16,730 bases of DNA from an uncultured Eubacteriales bacterium (GCA_900321595.1 ONWP01000012.1:1-16730), one strand, 5' to 3'. Shown: positions 1 through 7,488, counted from the first letter of the stretch. Notes: a model not told the origin generated them from the sequence alone. Numbers and translations: made by a program.

Positions 1-639
1 CGCGGAATCGCCCGTGCCCAGACGGATGTCGCTGTCGCCGGCGAAGGCGCAGGCCAGCGTCGCGCCGCCGTAGCTCGTTTTGAGCGCCGCGTCCGTCAGC
101 AGGCCTTCCGAGGCGCTGATGCTGCCGGTTTTGGTTTTGATCTCCGTTTTTTTCAGGATCGTTACGCCGTCGAGCGTCACACTGCCGGCGTTTGTGTCGA
201 TGCTCAGCCTGTCGGATGTGACGCCGGTGATCTGCGTCGAACCGGATCTGGCGGCGATCGTGATCGCGCTCAGCGCGTGATCGCGCGGCACGACGACGGT
301 GACGGCCGGGATCGTTTTGTCCCGCCAGAAGGATCTGCTGCGCACGATGAACAGCGTGTTGCCGCGCTGGCGGACGGAAATATGCGGGTCGGTCGTGTTG
401 ACCGTGATCGCGTCGCCGGCCGAAACGCCGGACGCGATGCGGATGTTCGCGCTCTTGAGGTCGATGTCCAGCACGGTGACGGACGCGTCGTAGGTTTTCT
501 CGTCAGTCGATATCCCGCGCATGCTGCCGAAGCCGCCGAAAAAGGAGATCAGCTCCGCCGCGCCGCCGATCAGTCCGCAGATGATGGCGAACGCCAGCGC
601 GCTGGCCAGGACCTTGGCGAATCTCTGCGTCGTATTCAT
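1..639 (-). CDS. DUF4097-type beta-strand repeat envelope protein, partial (C-terminus beyond the window)
   Basis: The reading frame is open for 213 codons from ATG 639 to the left edge, so the C-terminus is missing. Residues about 9-36 form one hydrophobic segment (VLASALAFAIICGLIGGA), a signal anchor. The rest is a run of short alternating beta strands such as ITIAARSGSTQITGV and LSIDTNAGSVTLDGVTIL. This right-handed repeat pattern is typical of DUF4097 (putative adhesin-type) proteins, placed outside the membrane. The gene start overlaps the stop of the LiaF-like gene by four bases (ATGA, 636-639), so the two are one transcription unit and probably translationally coupled. In Firmicutes such proteins often sit with LiaF/PspC-type membrane stress proteins. 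The exact molecular role of the family is not established, and the ligand cannot be read from the sequence. Confidence 0.8.
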   Translation of the reverse strand, partial: MNTTQRFAKVLASALAFAIICGLIGGAAELISFFGGFGSMRGISTDEKTYDASVTVLDIDLKSANIRIASGVSAGDAITVNTTDPHISVRQRGNTLFIVRSRSFWRDKTIPAVTVVVPRDHALSAITIAARSGSTQITGVTSDRLSIDTNAGSVTLDGVTILKKTEIKTKTGSISASEGLLTDAALKTSYGGATLACAFAGDSDIRLGTGDSA

Positions 640-1334
640 CGGATCTCAACTCCGCCGAAGACGCCGGTGCCCTTCACAAAGATCGTGGGCGCGTTCGGGG
701 CCTGCGCCTTATTGAGACGGTGATCGCTCACCGCGCCGAAGAGCGAGGTGGAGCTGACCTTGACCCCGACGCCCGCCGGCACCAGGATCGTGACCTTGCC
801 GAAGACGCCGGAGGCGGTGACCACCGGATCGGGCTCGATCCGCGCGGCGCGCAGATCCACGGTGACGCTGCCGAAGGAGGCGTTCGCCTCGCAGTTGGAG
901 AAGGACATGCCCGCGTAATCCACCTTCAGTGTGTTGAAGGCGGCGGCGTGGTGGTTGACCTTGTCCGCCGATCCGCGCTGGTCGAGCCTGCGCCGGATCT
1001 CCTTCGCGTTTTTGTCAAAGATGCCCTGGATCAGGAAGGACAGACCGATGATGACCAGCACCACGGGGAAGATCAGCCGCCAGATGATGGAGCCGTCCAC
1101 GACGTCCTGCTTGACCAGCAGGATGAGCGACCCGACGACGATGCCCACGACGCTGACGGTCTTGTCCATGTCGGTGAACAGACCGATGAAGCAGGGGATG
1201 ATGATCAGCAGCGTCCACCAGCCCTCAAAGAAAAAGTTGATGTTCGTAACGCCCAGCACGTTGAGCGCGATGAGCACGCCCAGCGCGACCAGTGCAAGTC
1301 CGATCAGGATATAGCGAATGCGTTTTTTGACCAT
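636..1334 (-). CDS. LiaF-like membrane protein (four-helix N-terminal domain plus C-terminal beta domain)
   Basis: This 232-residue protein has four hydrophobic helices at about residues 8-28, 38-54, 59-75 and 86-105, then a basic linker (KEIRRRLDQR). Its C-terminal domain is rich in beta strands with repeated FG-V motifs (ASFGSVTVDL, SGVFGKVTILV, TSLFGAVSD, TGVFGGVEI). That arrangement matches the LiaF transmembrane domain followed by the LiaF C-terminal-like (cell-wall-active antibiotic response) domain. In the LiaFSR system LiaF restrains a sensor kinase; no kinase or regulator is visible here, so a role in envelope stress is an inference. Two starts are possible: GTG at 1340 and ATG at 1334. 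The AAGAAAGGA ribosome site (1345-1353) lies only 4 bases from the GTG but 10 from the ATG, so I chose the ATG. The downstream DUF4097 gene overlaps the stop by 4 bases. Confidence 0.8.
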   Translation of the reverse strand: MVKKRIRYILIGLALVALGVLIALNVLGVTNINFFFEGWWTLLIIIPCFIGLFTDMDKTVSVVGIVVGSLILLVKQDVVDGSIIWRLIFPVVLVIIGLSFLIQGIFDKNAKEIRRRLDQRGSADKVNHHAAAFNTLKVDYAGMSFSNCEANASFGSVTVDLRAARIEPDPVVTASGVFGKVTILVPAGVGVKVSSTSLFGAVSDHRLNKAQAPNAPTIFVKGTGVFGGVEIR

Positions 1335-1375
1335 AGACACTCATTCCTTTCTTGCGGAAGCTGTATTCCGATCTC

Positions 1376-1403
1376 ATTATACCATAAAAAACGGATCGCG
1401 CAA
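1376..1403 (-). promoter_or_regulatory. Predicted promoter of the LiaF-like/DUF4097 unit
   Basis: On the minus strand an extended -10 element, TGG followed by TATAAT (1376-1381), lies about 42 bases upstream of the LiaF-like ATG. A weak -35 (TTGCGC, 1398-1403) is 16 bases further up. The extended TGn may compensate for the poor -35. No transcript data support it. Confidence 0.55.
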
Positions 1404-1547
1404 CACTTTGCCGCCGATCCATTTGTATAATACGATGCTTAAAATAGTATGAAAGGAGAGGATACAGTTTTGTAATGAGTTCTGCCTCCCGGCGACCGGG
1501 ACGGATCGGGAACCTTTCGGGATCTGCGGCCTGACGGTCTGAACAGA

Positions 1548-1573
1548 GAGGCCGCCTCGTCTGAGGCAGCCTC
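1548..1573 (-). terminator. Stem-loop at the end of the rhamnose operon
   Basis: An 11-bp stem (GAGGCCGCCTC at 1548-1558 against GAGGCAGCCTC at 1563-1573, with one G-T wobble) closes on a 4-base loop. It starts 11 bases after the rhaD stop codon. On the minus strand it is followed only by TCTGTTC, a poor U-tract, so termination may be inefficient. The opposite strand has five T's (1582-1586) eight bases beyond the stem. I saw no better terminator before the LiaF-like promoter. Confidence 0.55.
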
Positions 1574-1584
1574 CGTCGTCGTTT

Positions 1585-2400
1585 TTACAGATCCAGGAAA
1601 TCCTTTCTGTAGTCGAGCTTGAACGCCTTCGCCAGATCGACGAGGTTCTCGTCGGTGATGAAGTTCACGCGGGGCAGACCGGCGGTCAGGAAATACTGGA
1701 TCGCGGCCTTCTCGACGGTCTCGATCAGACCGAAGGCCTCGTCCAGATCTCTGCCCGAGCCGTAGATGCCGTGGATCGCCCACAGGACGATGCGGTACTG
1801 CTTCATCTTTTCGGCGGTGGCGCGGCCGATCTCGTTCGTGCCGCAGACCATCCAGGGCAGTACGCCCACGCCGTCGGGGAAGACCACGATGCTCTCGGTC
1901 ATCATGCCCCAGAGCGTGCGGGTGATCGTCTTTTCATCCAGCGGCAGCACGTGCGTCAGCGCCAGCGTCCGGTCGGGATGGCAGTGCATAATGACGCGGT
2001 TCTGCGGATCAGCCTTCATACGGACGATATGACTCATCAGATGCGCCGGCAGCTCTGAGGTGGGTCTGCCGCCGTCCGCCAGGCCCCACAGAAGCTCCGC
2101 GGTCGTACCGTCACCGGCGATACGGATGATCCCAAGGTTGTTTTCGGGGTCGGTTTCCGCGTTCTTGAAGTATTTTCCGGAGCCGGTGACGATGAAGATC
2201 CTGCCAACCAGCTCCGGCGCTTCGAAGCCGGTGTGGATTGTATCCTGTACATCGTCAAGATTCAGGTATTTGGCGACGTCGTCCGCGTCCAGCAGCACGC
2301 TGATGTTTCCGCCGTTGCGTTCGTCGTAGCCCAGTCGGTACATGTTGGACATCATGCGCGTCATCTCTGTGACAAATGGCGCAGTCAGAATATCTTTCAT
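1585..2400 (-). CDS. rhaD: L-rhamnulose-1-phosphate aldolase RhaD
   Basis: RhaD is the zinc-dependent class II aldolase that splits L-rhamnulose 1-phosphate into dihydroxyacetone phosphate and L-lactaldehyde in the cytoplasm. The protein is 271 residues, close to the 274 of E. coli. Visible family features are DERNGGNIS (26-34), catalytic Glu116 in PTSELP, zinc ligands His139 and His141 in HCHPDR, and His210 in IHGIYGSG. These positions are two or fewer from the E. coli numbering. The frame extends upstream to 2454, but that would overlap rhaA and adds a non-homologous stretch. I chose ATG 2400 because it has AGGAG 11 bases upstream and leaves a 25-base gap after rhaA. It is the last gene of the rhamnose operon; the stem-loop at 1548-1573 follows. 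Confidence 0.95.
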   Translation of the reverse strand: MKDILTAPFVTEMTRMMSNMYRLGYDERNGGNISVLLDADDVAKYLNLDDVQDTIHTGFEAPELVGRIFIVTGSGKYFKNAETDPENNLGIIRIAGDGTTAELLWGLADGGRPTSELPAHLMSHIVRMKADPQNRVIMHCHPDRTLALTHVLPLDEKTITRTLWGMMTESIVVFPDGVGVLPWMVCGTNEIGRATAEKMKQYRIVLWAIHGIYGSGRDLDEAFGLIETVEKAAIQYFLTAGLPRVNFITDENLVDLAKAFKLDYRKDFLDL

Positions 2401-2425
2401 ATCGCGGTCATCTCCTGTTGCAATA

Positions 2426-3658
2426 TTATCGTTTTGAAAGTACTTCGCGCTCATACGCGCGGATGGGCGTCAGGTAGTCGGTGGGAACGCCGGCGCGGTC
2501 GAGGTACTCGTTCCAGACGTCGCCGAAGGGCGCGGTCTTGAGCTCTTCCTGCGCGACCATGAGCGCGGTCATGTCGTTCTCGTCCTGGAGCTGCTTCAGA
2601 CAGGCGGGCTGCAGCAGGGCGAACAGGATCGCCTTTTTGACGTTGCGCACGCCGGTGACCCACGCGCTCAGGCGGTTGATGGACGCGTCGAAATAGTCCG
2701 TCGCGATGAAAACGCGGCCGAGCGCGTCGTTGCGGACGATCTCCTTCGCGATCTCGCGGGTCTCGTCGTCAAAGAGCACCACATGGTCGGAGTCCCAGCG
2801 CACCGGGCGCGTGACGTGCAGCGCGATGCGGTCGTTGAAGAGCAGCAGGGAGCTGATCTTGTCGCTGACCATCTCGGTGGGGTGGTAGTGGCCGTTGTCC
2901 ATGAGCGGCGTGATGTTGTTTTTCGCCGAATAGGAGAGGCAGAATTCCGCGGAACCCACGGTGTAGCTCTCAAGACCGATGCCGAAGACCTTCGACTCCA
3001 GCGTCACGTAGACCTTCGTCTTGTCATAGGGCTCGGCGAGGATCTCGTCGAGGGACTGCTTGAATCTGGCTCTGGGGCCGAGGCGATCCGCCGGAATGTC
3101 CTTATAGCCGTCGGGGATCCAGATGTTCATCACGCAGGGCTCGCCGGTCTCCTCGGCGAAATACTGGCTGATGCGGATGCAGGCTTTGCCGTGCTCGACC
3201 CAGTACTTCCGGACGGTCTCGTCCGGCGAGGACAGCGTCAGATTGTCCTTTACCATCGGATGGGAGAAAAATGTGGGGTTGAAGTCAAGTCCCATGCCGC
3301 GCTCCTTCGCGAAGGCGACCCATTTCGCGAAATGCTTCGGCTCGATCCTGTCCCGGCCGACGGGGTCGCCGTCAATGATCGCGTAGCTCGCGTGCAGATT
3401 CAGCTTCTTTTTCCCGGGGATCAGGGAAAAGGCCTTGTCGATGTCCGCCATGAGCTCCTCGGGGGTCGTGGCCTTGCCGGGGTAGTTGCCCGTGGTCTGG
3501 ATGCCGCCGGAGAGGCTTTCGCGGTTATCGAATCCGATCACGTCGTCGCCCTGCCAGCAGTGGATGCTGACGCAGACGTCGTCAAGCGCGGCGAGCGCCC
3601 GATCCGTGTCCACGCCCAGCGCCGCGTAGATCTCTTTTGCTTCGTTGTATCTGCTCAT
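2426..3658 (-). CDS. rhaA: L-rhamnose isomerase RhaA
   Basis: RhaA converts L-rhamnose to L-rhamnulose, the first step of the pathway, using Mn2+. The protein has 410 residues against 419 in E. coli. The metal-site blocks are intact: Glu221 and Lys223 in ESKVFGIG, Asp254 and His257 in MDNGHYHP, His281 in HVTRPVRW, Asp289 and Asp291 in WDSDH, and Asp321 in TDYFDASINR. Each sits 13 residues before its E. coli counterpart. ATG 3658 is chosen over GTG 3661 because GGAG lies 8 bases upstream of the ATG. The A of this ATG is also the last base of the rhaB stop (TGATG), so translation is probably coupled. It stands between rhaB and rhaD. Confidence 0.95.
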   Translation of the reverse strand: MSRYNEAKEIYAALGVDTDRALAALDDVCVSIHCWQGDDVIGFDNRESLSGGIQTTGNYPGKATTPEELMADIDKAFSLIPGKKKLNLHASYAIIDGDPVGRDRIEPKHFAKWVAFAKERGMGLDFNPTFFSHPMVKDNLTLSSPDETVRKYWVEHGKACIRISQYFAEETGEPCVMNIWIPDGYKDIPADRLGPRARFKQSLDEILAEPYDKTKVYVTLESKVFGIGLESYTVGSAEFCLSYSAKNNITPLMDNGHYHPTEMVSDKISSLLLFNDRIALHVTRPVRWDSDHVVLFDDETREIAKEIVRNDALGRVFIATDYFDASINRLSAWVTGVRNVKKAILFALLQPACLKQLQDENDMTALMVAQEELKTAPFGDVWNEYLDRAGVPTDYLTPIRAYEREVLSKR

Positions 3659-5025
3659 CACACAAACTCCTTTATGGGGAATGAATTTTTAACGATTTTA
3701 CGGGCTTCCGTCAGGTCGAGCCCCCGGTCGCACATGATCTGACTGATCAGATTGCCCAGCGCGGTGGCCTCCGTCAGGCCGGTGAGCACGCGCTTCCCGG
3801 TGATCTCGGCGGTGAGCCTGTTCAGATAGCGGTCCTTGCTGCCGCCGCCGACGATCATGATGCTGCGGATCGGCTTGCCGCTCATCGACTCGATCTCGCG
3901 GATCGCGTCGTCATAGGCGTGCGCCAGCGACAGATACGCGCTCTTGATCACGTCGCCGAGGGGCGCGTCCTCGCCAAGCAGCGCGCGGATCGCGCCGATC
4001 ATGCTTTTTGGCGTGTTGAGCGAGTCGTCCAGCACGCTGAAGGTCTTTTCATAGGAGCTGGCCATGGCCATCTCCATCATCTCGTCGTAGGTATACTTTT
4101 TGTCGAGCTCGCGGCGAATGGACTGGAAGAGCCACATGCCCATGAGATTCTTGAGGAAGCGGTAGCGCTTCTCGACGCCGCCCTCGTTTGTGAAGTTGGC
4201 TTCGCGCGCCTCGTCGGTTAGCACCGGAGCGGGGTTTTCACAGCCGATGAGGCTCCAGGTGCCGCTGGAGAGATAGACGCTGTCGGCGTCGATCGGACAG
4301 GCCGCGACCGCGGACCCGGTGTCGTGCTCCGCGGCGTGGACGACCATCGCGTCAAAGCCCACGCGCGCGGCGATCTCCGGCTTCAGAGGTCCCAGCGGCG
4401 TGCCGGGCATGTGCAGCGTGCCGACCAGCCGGCGGGGGAGCCCCAGCTTTTCGAACAGCGCGTCGTCCCAGACGCCGGTCTCGGCGCGCAGCAGGCCGGT
4501 CGTTGAGGCGATGGTGTACTCGTCCTCCATCACGCCGGTCAGGACGTAGCCCAGATAGTCCGGCATCAGCAGCATGCGCGTCGCCTTGGACAGCTTGTCG
4601 CCGCCTTTTTCCGCGACGAGCTGATAGATCGTGTTGAACGACTGCTTCTGGATGCCGGTGCGCGCGTACAAGGACGCGTCCGGTATGACCTCCGCGACAG
4701 CCGCGACCGCGGGGACGGTTCTGCCGTCCCGGTACGCCACCGCCGGCAGCAGCGGCTTGCCCTCGCAGTCGAGCAGCAGATAGTCGACGCCCCAGGTGTC
4801 GATGGCGACGCTTACGGGCTTCACGCCCAGCTCGCCGCACTTTTCGATCCCGCGGATGACCTCTTCGGTCAGGTGCGCCAGATCCCAGACCAGCCGGCCG
4901 TTTTCCTCGGTCATGCCGTTGTCAAAGCGGTGGATCTCCTCCAGAGTGATGCGCGAGCCGTCGAACCGGCCCAGGATGTGCCGGCCGCTGGACGCGCCGA
5001 TGTCGATGGCTAAATACTCGTTCAA
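3658..5025 (-). CDS. rhaB: L-rhamnulokinase RhaB, TTG start
   Basis: RhaB is an FGGY-family sugar kinase that phosphorylates L-rhamnulose at O-1 with ATP. It has 455 residues (E. coli, 489). Features include the N-terminal phosphate loop IDIGASSGR (8-16), the conserved AIDTWGVDY (75-82), catalytic Asp235 in AAEHDTGSA, SSGTWSLIG (254-262), and the nucleotide-binding IVGGGSKDRYLNR and TEATALGN in the second lobe. The frame is open up to 5253, but the first 76 codons of that span are antisense-like basic sequence lying inside the CDF gene in another frame. The only plausible start is TTG 5025, with AAGGAG at 5036-5041, 10 bases upstream. That TTG overlaps the stop of the CDF gene (TTGA), which suggests coupled translation and perhaps deliberately low initiation. 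Confidence 0.92.
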   Translation of the reverse strand: MNEYLAIDIGASSGRHILGRFDGSRITLEEIHRFDNGMTEENGRLVWDLAHLTEEVIRGIEKCGELGVKPVSVAIDTWGVDYLLLDCEGKPLLPAVAYRDGRTVPAVAAVAEVIPDASLYARTGIQKQSFNTIYQLVAEKGGDKLSKATRMLLMPDYLGYVLTGVMEDEYTIASTTGLLRAETGVWDDALFEKLGLPRRLVGTLHMPGTPLGPLKPEIAARVGFDAMVVHAAEHDTGSAVAACPIDADSVYLSSGTWSLIGCENPAPVLTDEAREANFTNEGGVEKRYRFLKNLMGMWLFQSIRRELDKKYTYDEMMEMAMASSYEKTFSVLDDSLNTPKSMIGAIRALLGEDAPLGDVIKSAYLSLAHAYDDAIREIESMSGKPIRSIMIVGGGSKDRYLNRLTAEITGKRVLTGLTEATALGNLISQIMCDRGLDLTEARKIVKNSFPIKEFV

Positions 5026-6182
5026 GACGCTTCGTCTCCTTCCGTGCTGTTGCTGAAATCCGTGTCGGGGGTGATGATCAGCGTGTATTCCGGACAGACC
5101 GCGGACGCGGCCTGATAAACCTTCGCGAGCGTGCCGTCCCGATCCGGCGCGTCGAGACTGATGACCGCGTCGAACCGGATGCTGTCCGCTTCGTGATCGA
5201 TGAAGAAGCCGTGCACCTGATTGACGTATTCCACAGCGAGCACAGCCTCGCATACGCTCCCGCGCAGCGCGGCGGTCTTTTCGTCGCTTTCGTCGTTCGC
5301 GTAGAAGCCGACCGCGGTCATGATCACGCCGTGTTTTTCGTAGACAGCGGCGGTGATGCGCCGGGTCAGCGCGTCGAGCTGCGCCGCGGTCAGCGCCGCG
5401 TCCACCTCGGCGTGTACCGAGCCAAGATACCGGTCCGGTCCGTAGTCGTTGAGGATCAGGTCATAGGCGCCGATGATCTCGTCGAAGGATTCGATCGTGC
5501 GCAGGATGTCCTTCGCCAGGTCGGCGTCCGCGCTTTCGCCCAGGATGTGCGAAAGCGTTTCGCGCAGCATGTCTATGCCGGATTTGATGATGATCAGGGA
5601 TATGACGGCGGCCAGATACGCCTCGGTCGATACATTTGTAAAGATGTAGATCGCGGCAGAGACGAGCGTCGCGGCGGAGATGACCGAGTCGAGCAGCGCG
5701 TCCTTGCCGGAATTGACCAGCGACTCCGAACGAAGACGCGTCCCGGCCTTTTTCACATACAGCCCCAGCGCGATCTTGACGGCGACGGCGAGCCCCACGA
5801 TGACGAGGGATACCGTCGAATAATCCGGGTCGGCGGGAGTGATGATCTTCTTGATCGATTCTACGAGGGACGTGACGCCCGCGTAGAGGACCAGCAGCGC
5901 GATGACCATGGCGCTCAGGTATTCCGCGCGGCCGTGGCCGAAGGGATGCTGTCGATCCGGGTGCTTGCGCGCCAGCTTCGTGCCGATGATGGTGATGACG
6001 CTGGACGCGGCGTCCGACAGATTGTTGACGGCGTCGAGCACGATGGCGATGGAGCCGCTCAGCGTCCCGATCACGGCCTTGGACCCCGCGAGCAGCGCGT
6101 TCGCGCCGATCCCGACGACGCTGACGCGCACGACGGCCCTGTCTCTTGCCTTCGCGTTGAACGCGGGAGCCTTTTCACTCAT
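5022..6182 (-). CDS. Cation diffusion facilitator (CDF) metal transporter, Mn-type site
   Basis: This 386-residue protein has the CDF layout: about six hydrophobic helices in residues 17-240, the HPDRQHPFGHGRAEYLS loop (74-90) diagnostic of the family, and a cytoplasmic ferredoxin-like dimer domain after about 245 (GSVHAEVD, and a second unit, FDAVISLDAP, near the end). CDF proteins export divalent metals by proton antiport. The transmembrane metal site reads Asn53-x3-Asp57 in helix 2 and Asp161-x3-Asp165 in helix 5. The Zn/Fe exporter FieF instead has Asp-Asp and His-Asp. Loss of the His is associated with Mn-transporting members, so manganese is the likely substrate; this is inference. ATG 6182 has GGAGG six bases upstream. 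It is the first gene of the rhamnose operon, overlapping rhaB by 4 bases. Confidence 0.9.
   Translation of the reverse strand: MSEKAPAFNAKARDRAVVRVSVVGIGANALLAGSKAVIGTLSGSIAIVLDAVNNLSDAASSVITIIGTKLARKHPDRQHPFGHGRAEYLSAMVIALLVLYAGVTSLVESIKKIITPADPDYSTVSLVIVGLAVAVKIALGLYVKKAGTRLRSESLVNSGKDALLDSVISAATLVSAAIYIFTNVSTEAYLAAVISLIIIKSGIDMLRETLSHILGESADADLAKDILRTIESFDEIIGAYDLILNDYGPDRYLGSVHAEVDAALTAAQLDALTRRITAAVYEKHGVIMTAVGFYANDESDEKTAALRGSVCEAVLAVEYVNQVHGFFIDHEADSIRFDAVISLDAPDRDGTLAKVYQAASAVCPEYTLIITPDTDFSNSTEGDEAS
5036..5041 (-). promoter_or_regulatory. Ribosome binding site deciding the TTG start of rhaB
   Basis: AAGGAG on the minus strand lies 10 bases upstream of TTG 5025. It is within the end of the CDF gene. 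No ATG or GTG in the rhaB frame is suitably placed, and the residues right after the TTG (NEYLAIDIGASSG) are the normal RhaB N-terminus. Confidence 0.75.
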
Positions 6183-6211
6183 GGCGCACCTCCAGAGAAT
6201 AAATCATTCCT

Positions 6212-6240
6212 ATTATAGGCACGGCGAAACGAAATGTCAA
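6212..6240 (-). promoter_or_regulatory. Consensus sigma-A promoter of the CDF-rhaBAD operon
   Basis: On the minus strand there is a perfect TTGACA (6235-6240), a 17-base spacer and a perfect TATAAT (6212-6217). Transcription should begin near 6205, giving a leader of only about 23 bases before ATG 6182. An 11-base near-perfect palindrome, CCTATTATAGG (6209-6219), encloses the -10. A catabolic operon with a full-consensus promoter is expected to need a repressor; the regulator gene is not in the window. Confidence 0.85.
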
Positions 6241-6283
6241 TAAACGCGGGACCGATTTCTGAAAAACCGGCGGCCGCGCGCTG

Positions 6284-6312
6284 TTGAAAACGGGGCGCGA
6301 AGCGTGTATAAT
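6284..6312 (+). promoter_or_regulatory. Predicted promoter of mutY
   Basis: TTGAAA (6284-6289), a 17-base spacer and TATAAT (6307-6312) lie 27 bases ahead of the chosen mutY ATG. The promoter is back to back with the rhamnose operon promoter, with 43 bases between the two -35 hexamers. Its position rules out the GTG at 6304 as the mutY start. Confidence 0.8.
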
Positions 6313-6339
6313 ATGTCAGAGAGAAAGGGGGCGTTCGCG

Positions 6340-7410
6340 ATGCGCGATCTGTCGTATCTGTCTGAGGTCATGCCGGCGTGGTTCCGGGCGAACGCGCGCG
6401 CGCTGCCCTGGAGGGAAAACGCTGAGCCGTACCGGGTCTGGCTGTCAGAGATTATGCTGCAGCAGACGCGCGTCGAGGCGGTGATCGGATACTATAAACG
6501 TTTTCTGGACGCGCTGCCGGATCTGAAATCGCTCGCCGCCGCGCCGGAATCGCAGGTGCTCAAGCTCTGGGAGGGGCTGGGCTACTACAGCCGCGCCCGG
6601 AATCTGCAGAAGGCCGCGCGGGTCGTCGTGAACGACCGGGGCGGCAGCTTTCCCGATACCTATCCGGAGATCCTCGCGCTGCCCGGCGTCGGACCCTACA
6701 CGGCCGGGGCGATCGCTTCGATCTGCTTTGACGAGCCGACGCCCGCGGTGGACGGGAACGTGCTGCGCGTCGTGTCGCGGCTGGAGACGATCGCCGGGAG
6801 CGTGGACAGTCCCGGCGTCAGGACGGCCGTCCGGGAGGCGCTTCTGCCTGCGTACCGGCCCGGTCTGTGCGGTGTGATGACGCAGAGTCTCATGGAGCTG
6901 GGCGCCTGCGTCTGCGTCCCCAACGGCGCGCCCCGGTGCGAAGCGTGTCCGGTTCGCGACAGGTGCGCGGCGTGTCAGACCGGGACCTGGGACAAGTACC
7001 CGGTCCGCGACGCGAAGAAACCGCGGAAGCGTCTTGACAAGTGCGTTCTGCTGCTGCGCCGCGGGGAACGGTTTGCCGTTCGGAAGCGTCCGGAAAAAGG
7101 TCTGCTGGCCGGTCTGTGGGAGTTTCCGTGGATCGACGCGGACGAGCAGGCGCGGCGCGACCCGCGCACGGCGCTCGCGCAGGCTGAAAGGCTCGGCGCG
7201 AAGCCGGTCGCCCCGATCCTGCAGACGGATTACACCCATGTGTTTACGCACGTCGAATGGCATATGACGGCGCACCTGATCGACTGCGGCGAAGCGCCGG
7301 ACGCGTTCACCTGGGTCACGCCGGAGGAATTGACGCGCGATTACGCGCTGCCCAGCGCGTTCCGGCCGTTTCTGGATTGTGTGAAAAATGAAAACGGAAC
7401 GGAACTATGA
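6340..7410 (+). CDS. mutY: Adenine DNA glycosylase MutY
   Basis: MutY removes adenine mispaired with 8-oxoguanine in base excision repair. The 356-residue protein keeps the E. coli numbering of the catalytic residues: Glu37 in SEIMLQQTRVE and Asp138 in PAVDGNVLR. The helix-hairpin-helix is LPGVGPYTAGAIAS (114-127). The [4Fe-4S] cluster cysteines are Cys192, 200, 203 and 209, spaced C-x7-C-x2-C-x5-C; E. coli has x6 in the first gap. From about residue 230 a Nudix-like C-terminal domain (PEKGLLAGLWEFPW) is present, as in full-length MutY, which reads the 8-oxoG strand. ATG 6340 has AAAGGGGG 8 bases upstream. A GTG at 6304 in frame is rejected because it precedes the predicted transcription start. 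The gene appears to be monocistronic. No clear terminator follows it. Confidence 0.95.
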   Translation: MRDLSYLSEVMPAWFRANARALPWRENAEPYRVWLSEIMLQQTRVEAVIGYYKRFLDALPDLKSLAAAPESQVLKLWEGLGYYSRARNLQKAARVVVNDRGGSFPDTYPEILALPGVGPYTAGAIASICFDEPTPAVDGNVLRVVSRLETIAGSVDSPGVRTAVREALLPAYRPGLCGVMTQSLMELGACVCVPNGAPRCEACPVRDRCAACQTGTWDKYPVRDAKKPRKRLDKCVLLLRRGERFAVRKRPEKGLLAGLWEFPWIDADEQARRDPRTALAQAERLGAKPVAPILQTDYTHVFTHVEWHMTAHLIDCGEAPDAFTWVTPEELTRDYALPSAFRPFLDCVKNENGTEL

Positions 7411-7459
7411 CAGCGATCCGGCTTGATCGTACGAAATAAGTAATAATCACAAAAAATGA

Positions 7460-7488
7460 TTGCATTCCCTTCTTTAATGTAGTACAAT
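7460..7488 (+). promoter_or_regulatory. Predicted promoter of the transporter/LRR pair
   Basis: TTGCAT (7460-7465), a 17-base spacer and TACAAT (7483-7488) precede the transporter gene in an AT-rich gap of 115 bases, the most AT-rich stretch of the window. A short inverted repeat (AATCA 7445-7449, TGATT 7457-7461) touches the -35 and might bind a regulator. Confidence 0.65.

Noticed and set aside
2401..2454. Longer rhaD start overlapping rhaA.
   Set aside because: The extra 18 residues do not resemble RhaD, and ATG 2400 has a good AGGAG.
2783..3742. Plus-strand frame opposite rhaA (319 codons).
   Set aside because: It is an antisense shadow. RhaA on the minus strand is unmistakable, with all metal ligands present.
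5026..5253. N-terminal extension of rhaB by 76 codons.
   Set aside because: The extension lies in another frame inside the CDF gene and is Arg/His/Gly-rich without homology. Ribosome site and family N-terminus point to TTG 5025.
6304..6339. GTG start of mutY twelve codons upstream.
   Set aside because: It abuts the predicted -10 box and would lie ahead of the transcription start; ATG 6340 has a strong ribosome site.
6183..6339. A catabolite-response (cre) site between the rhamnose and mutY promoters.
   Set aside because: No stretch fits the TGWNANCGNTNWCA pattern; the gap has only the two promoters and GC-rich filler.
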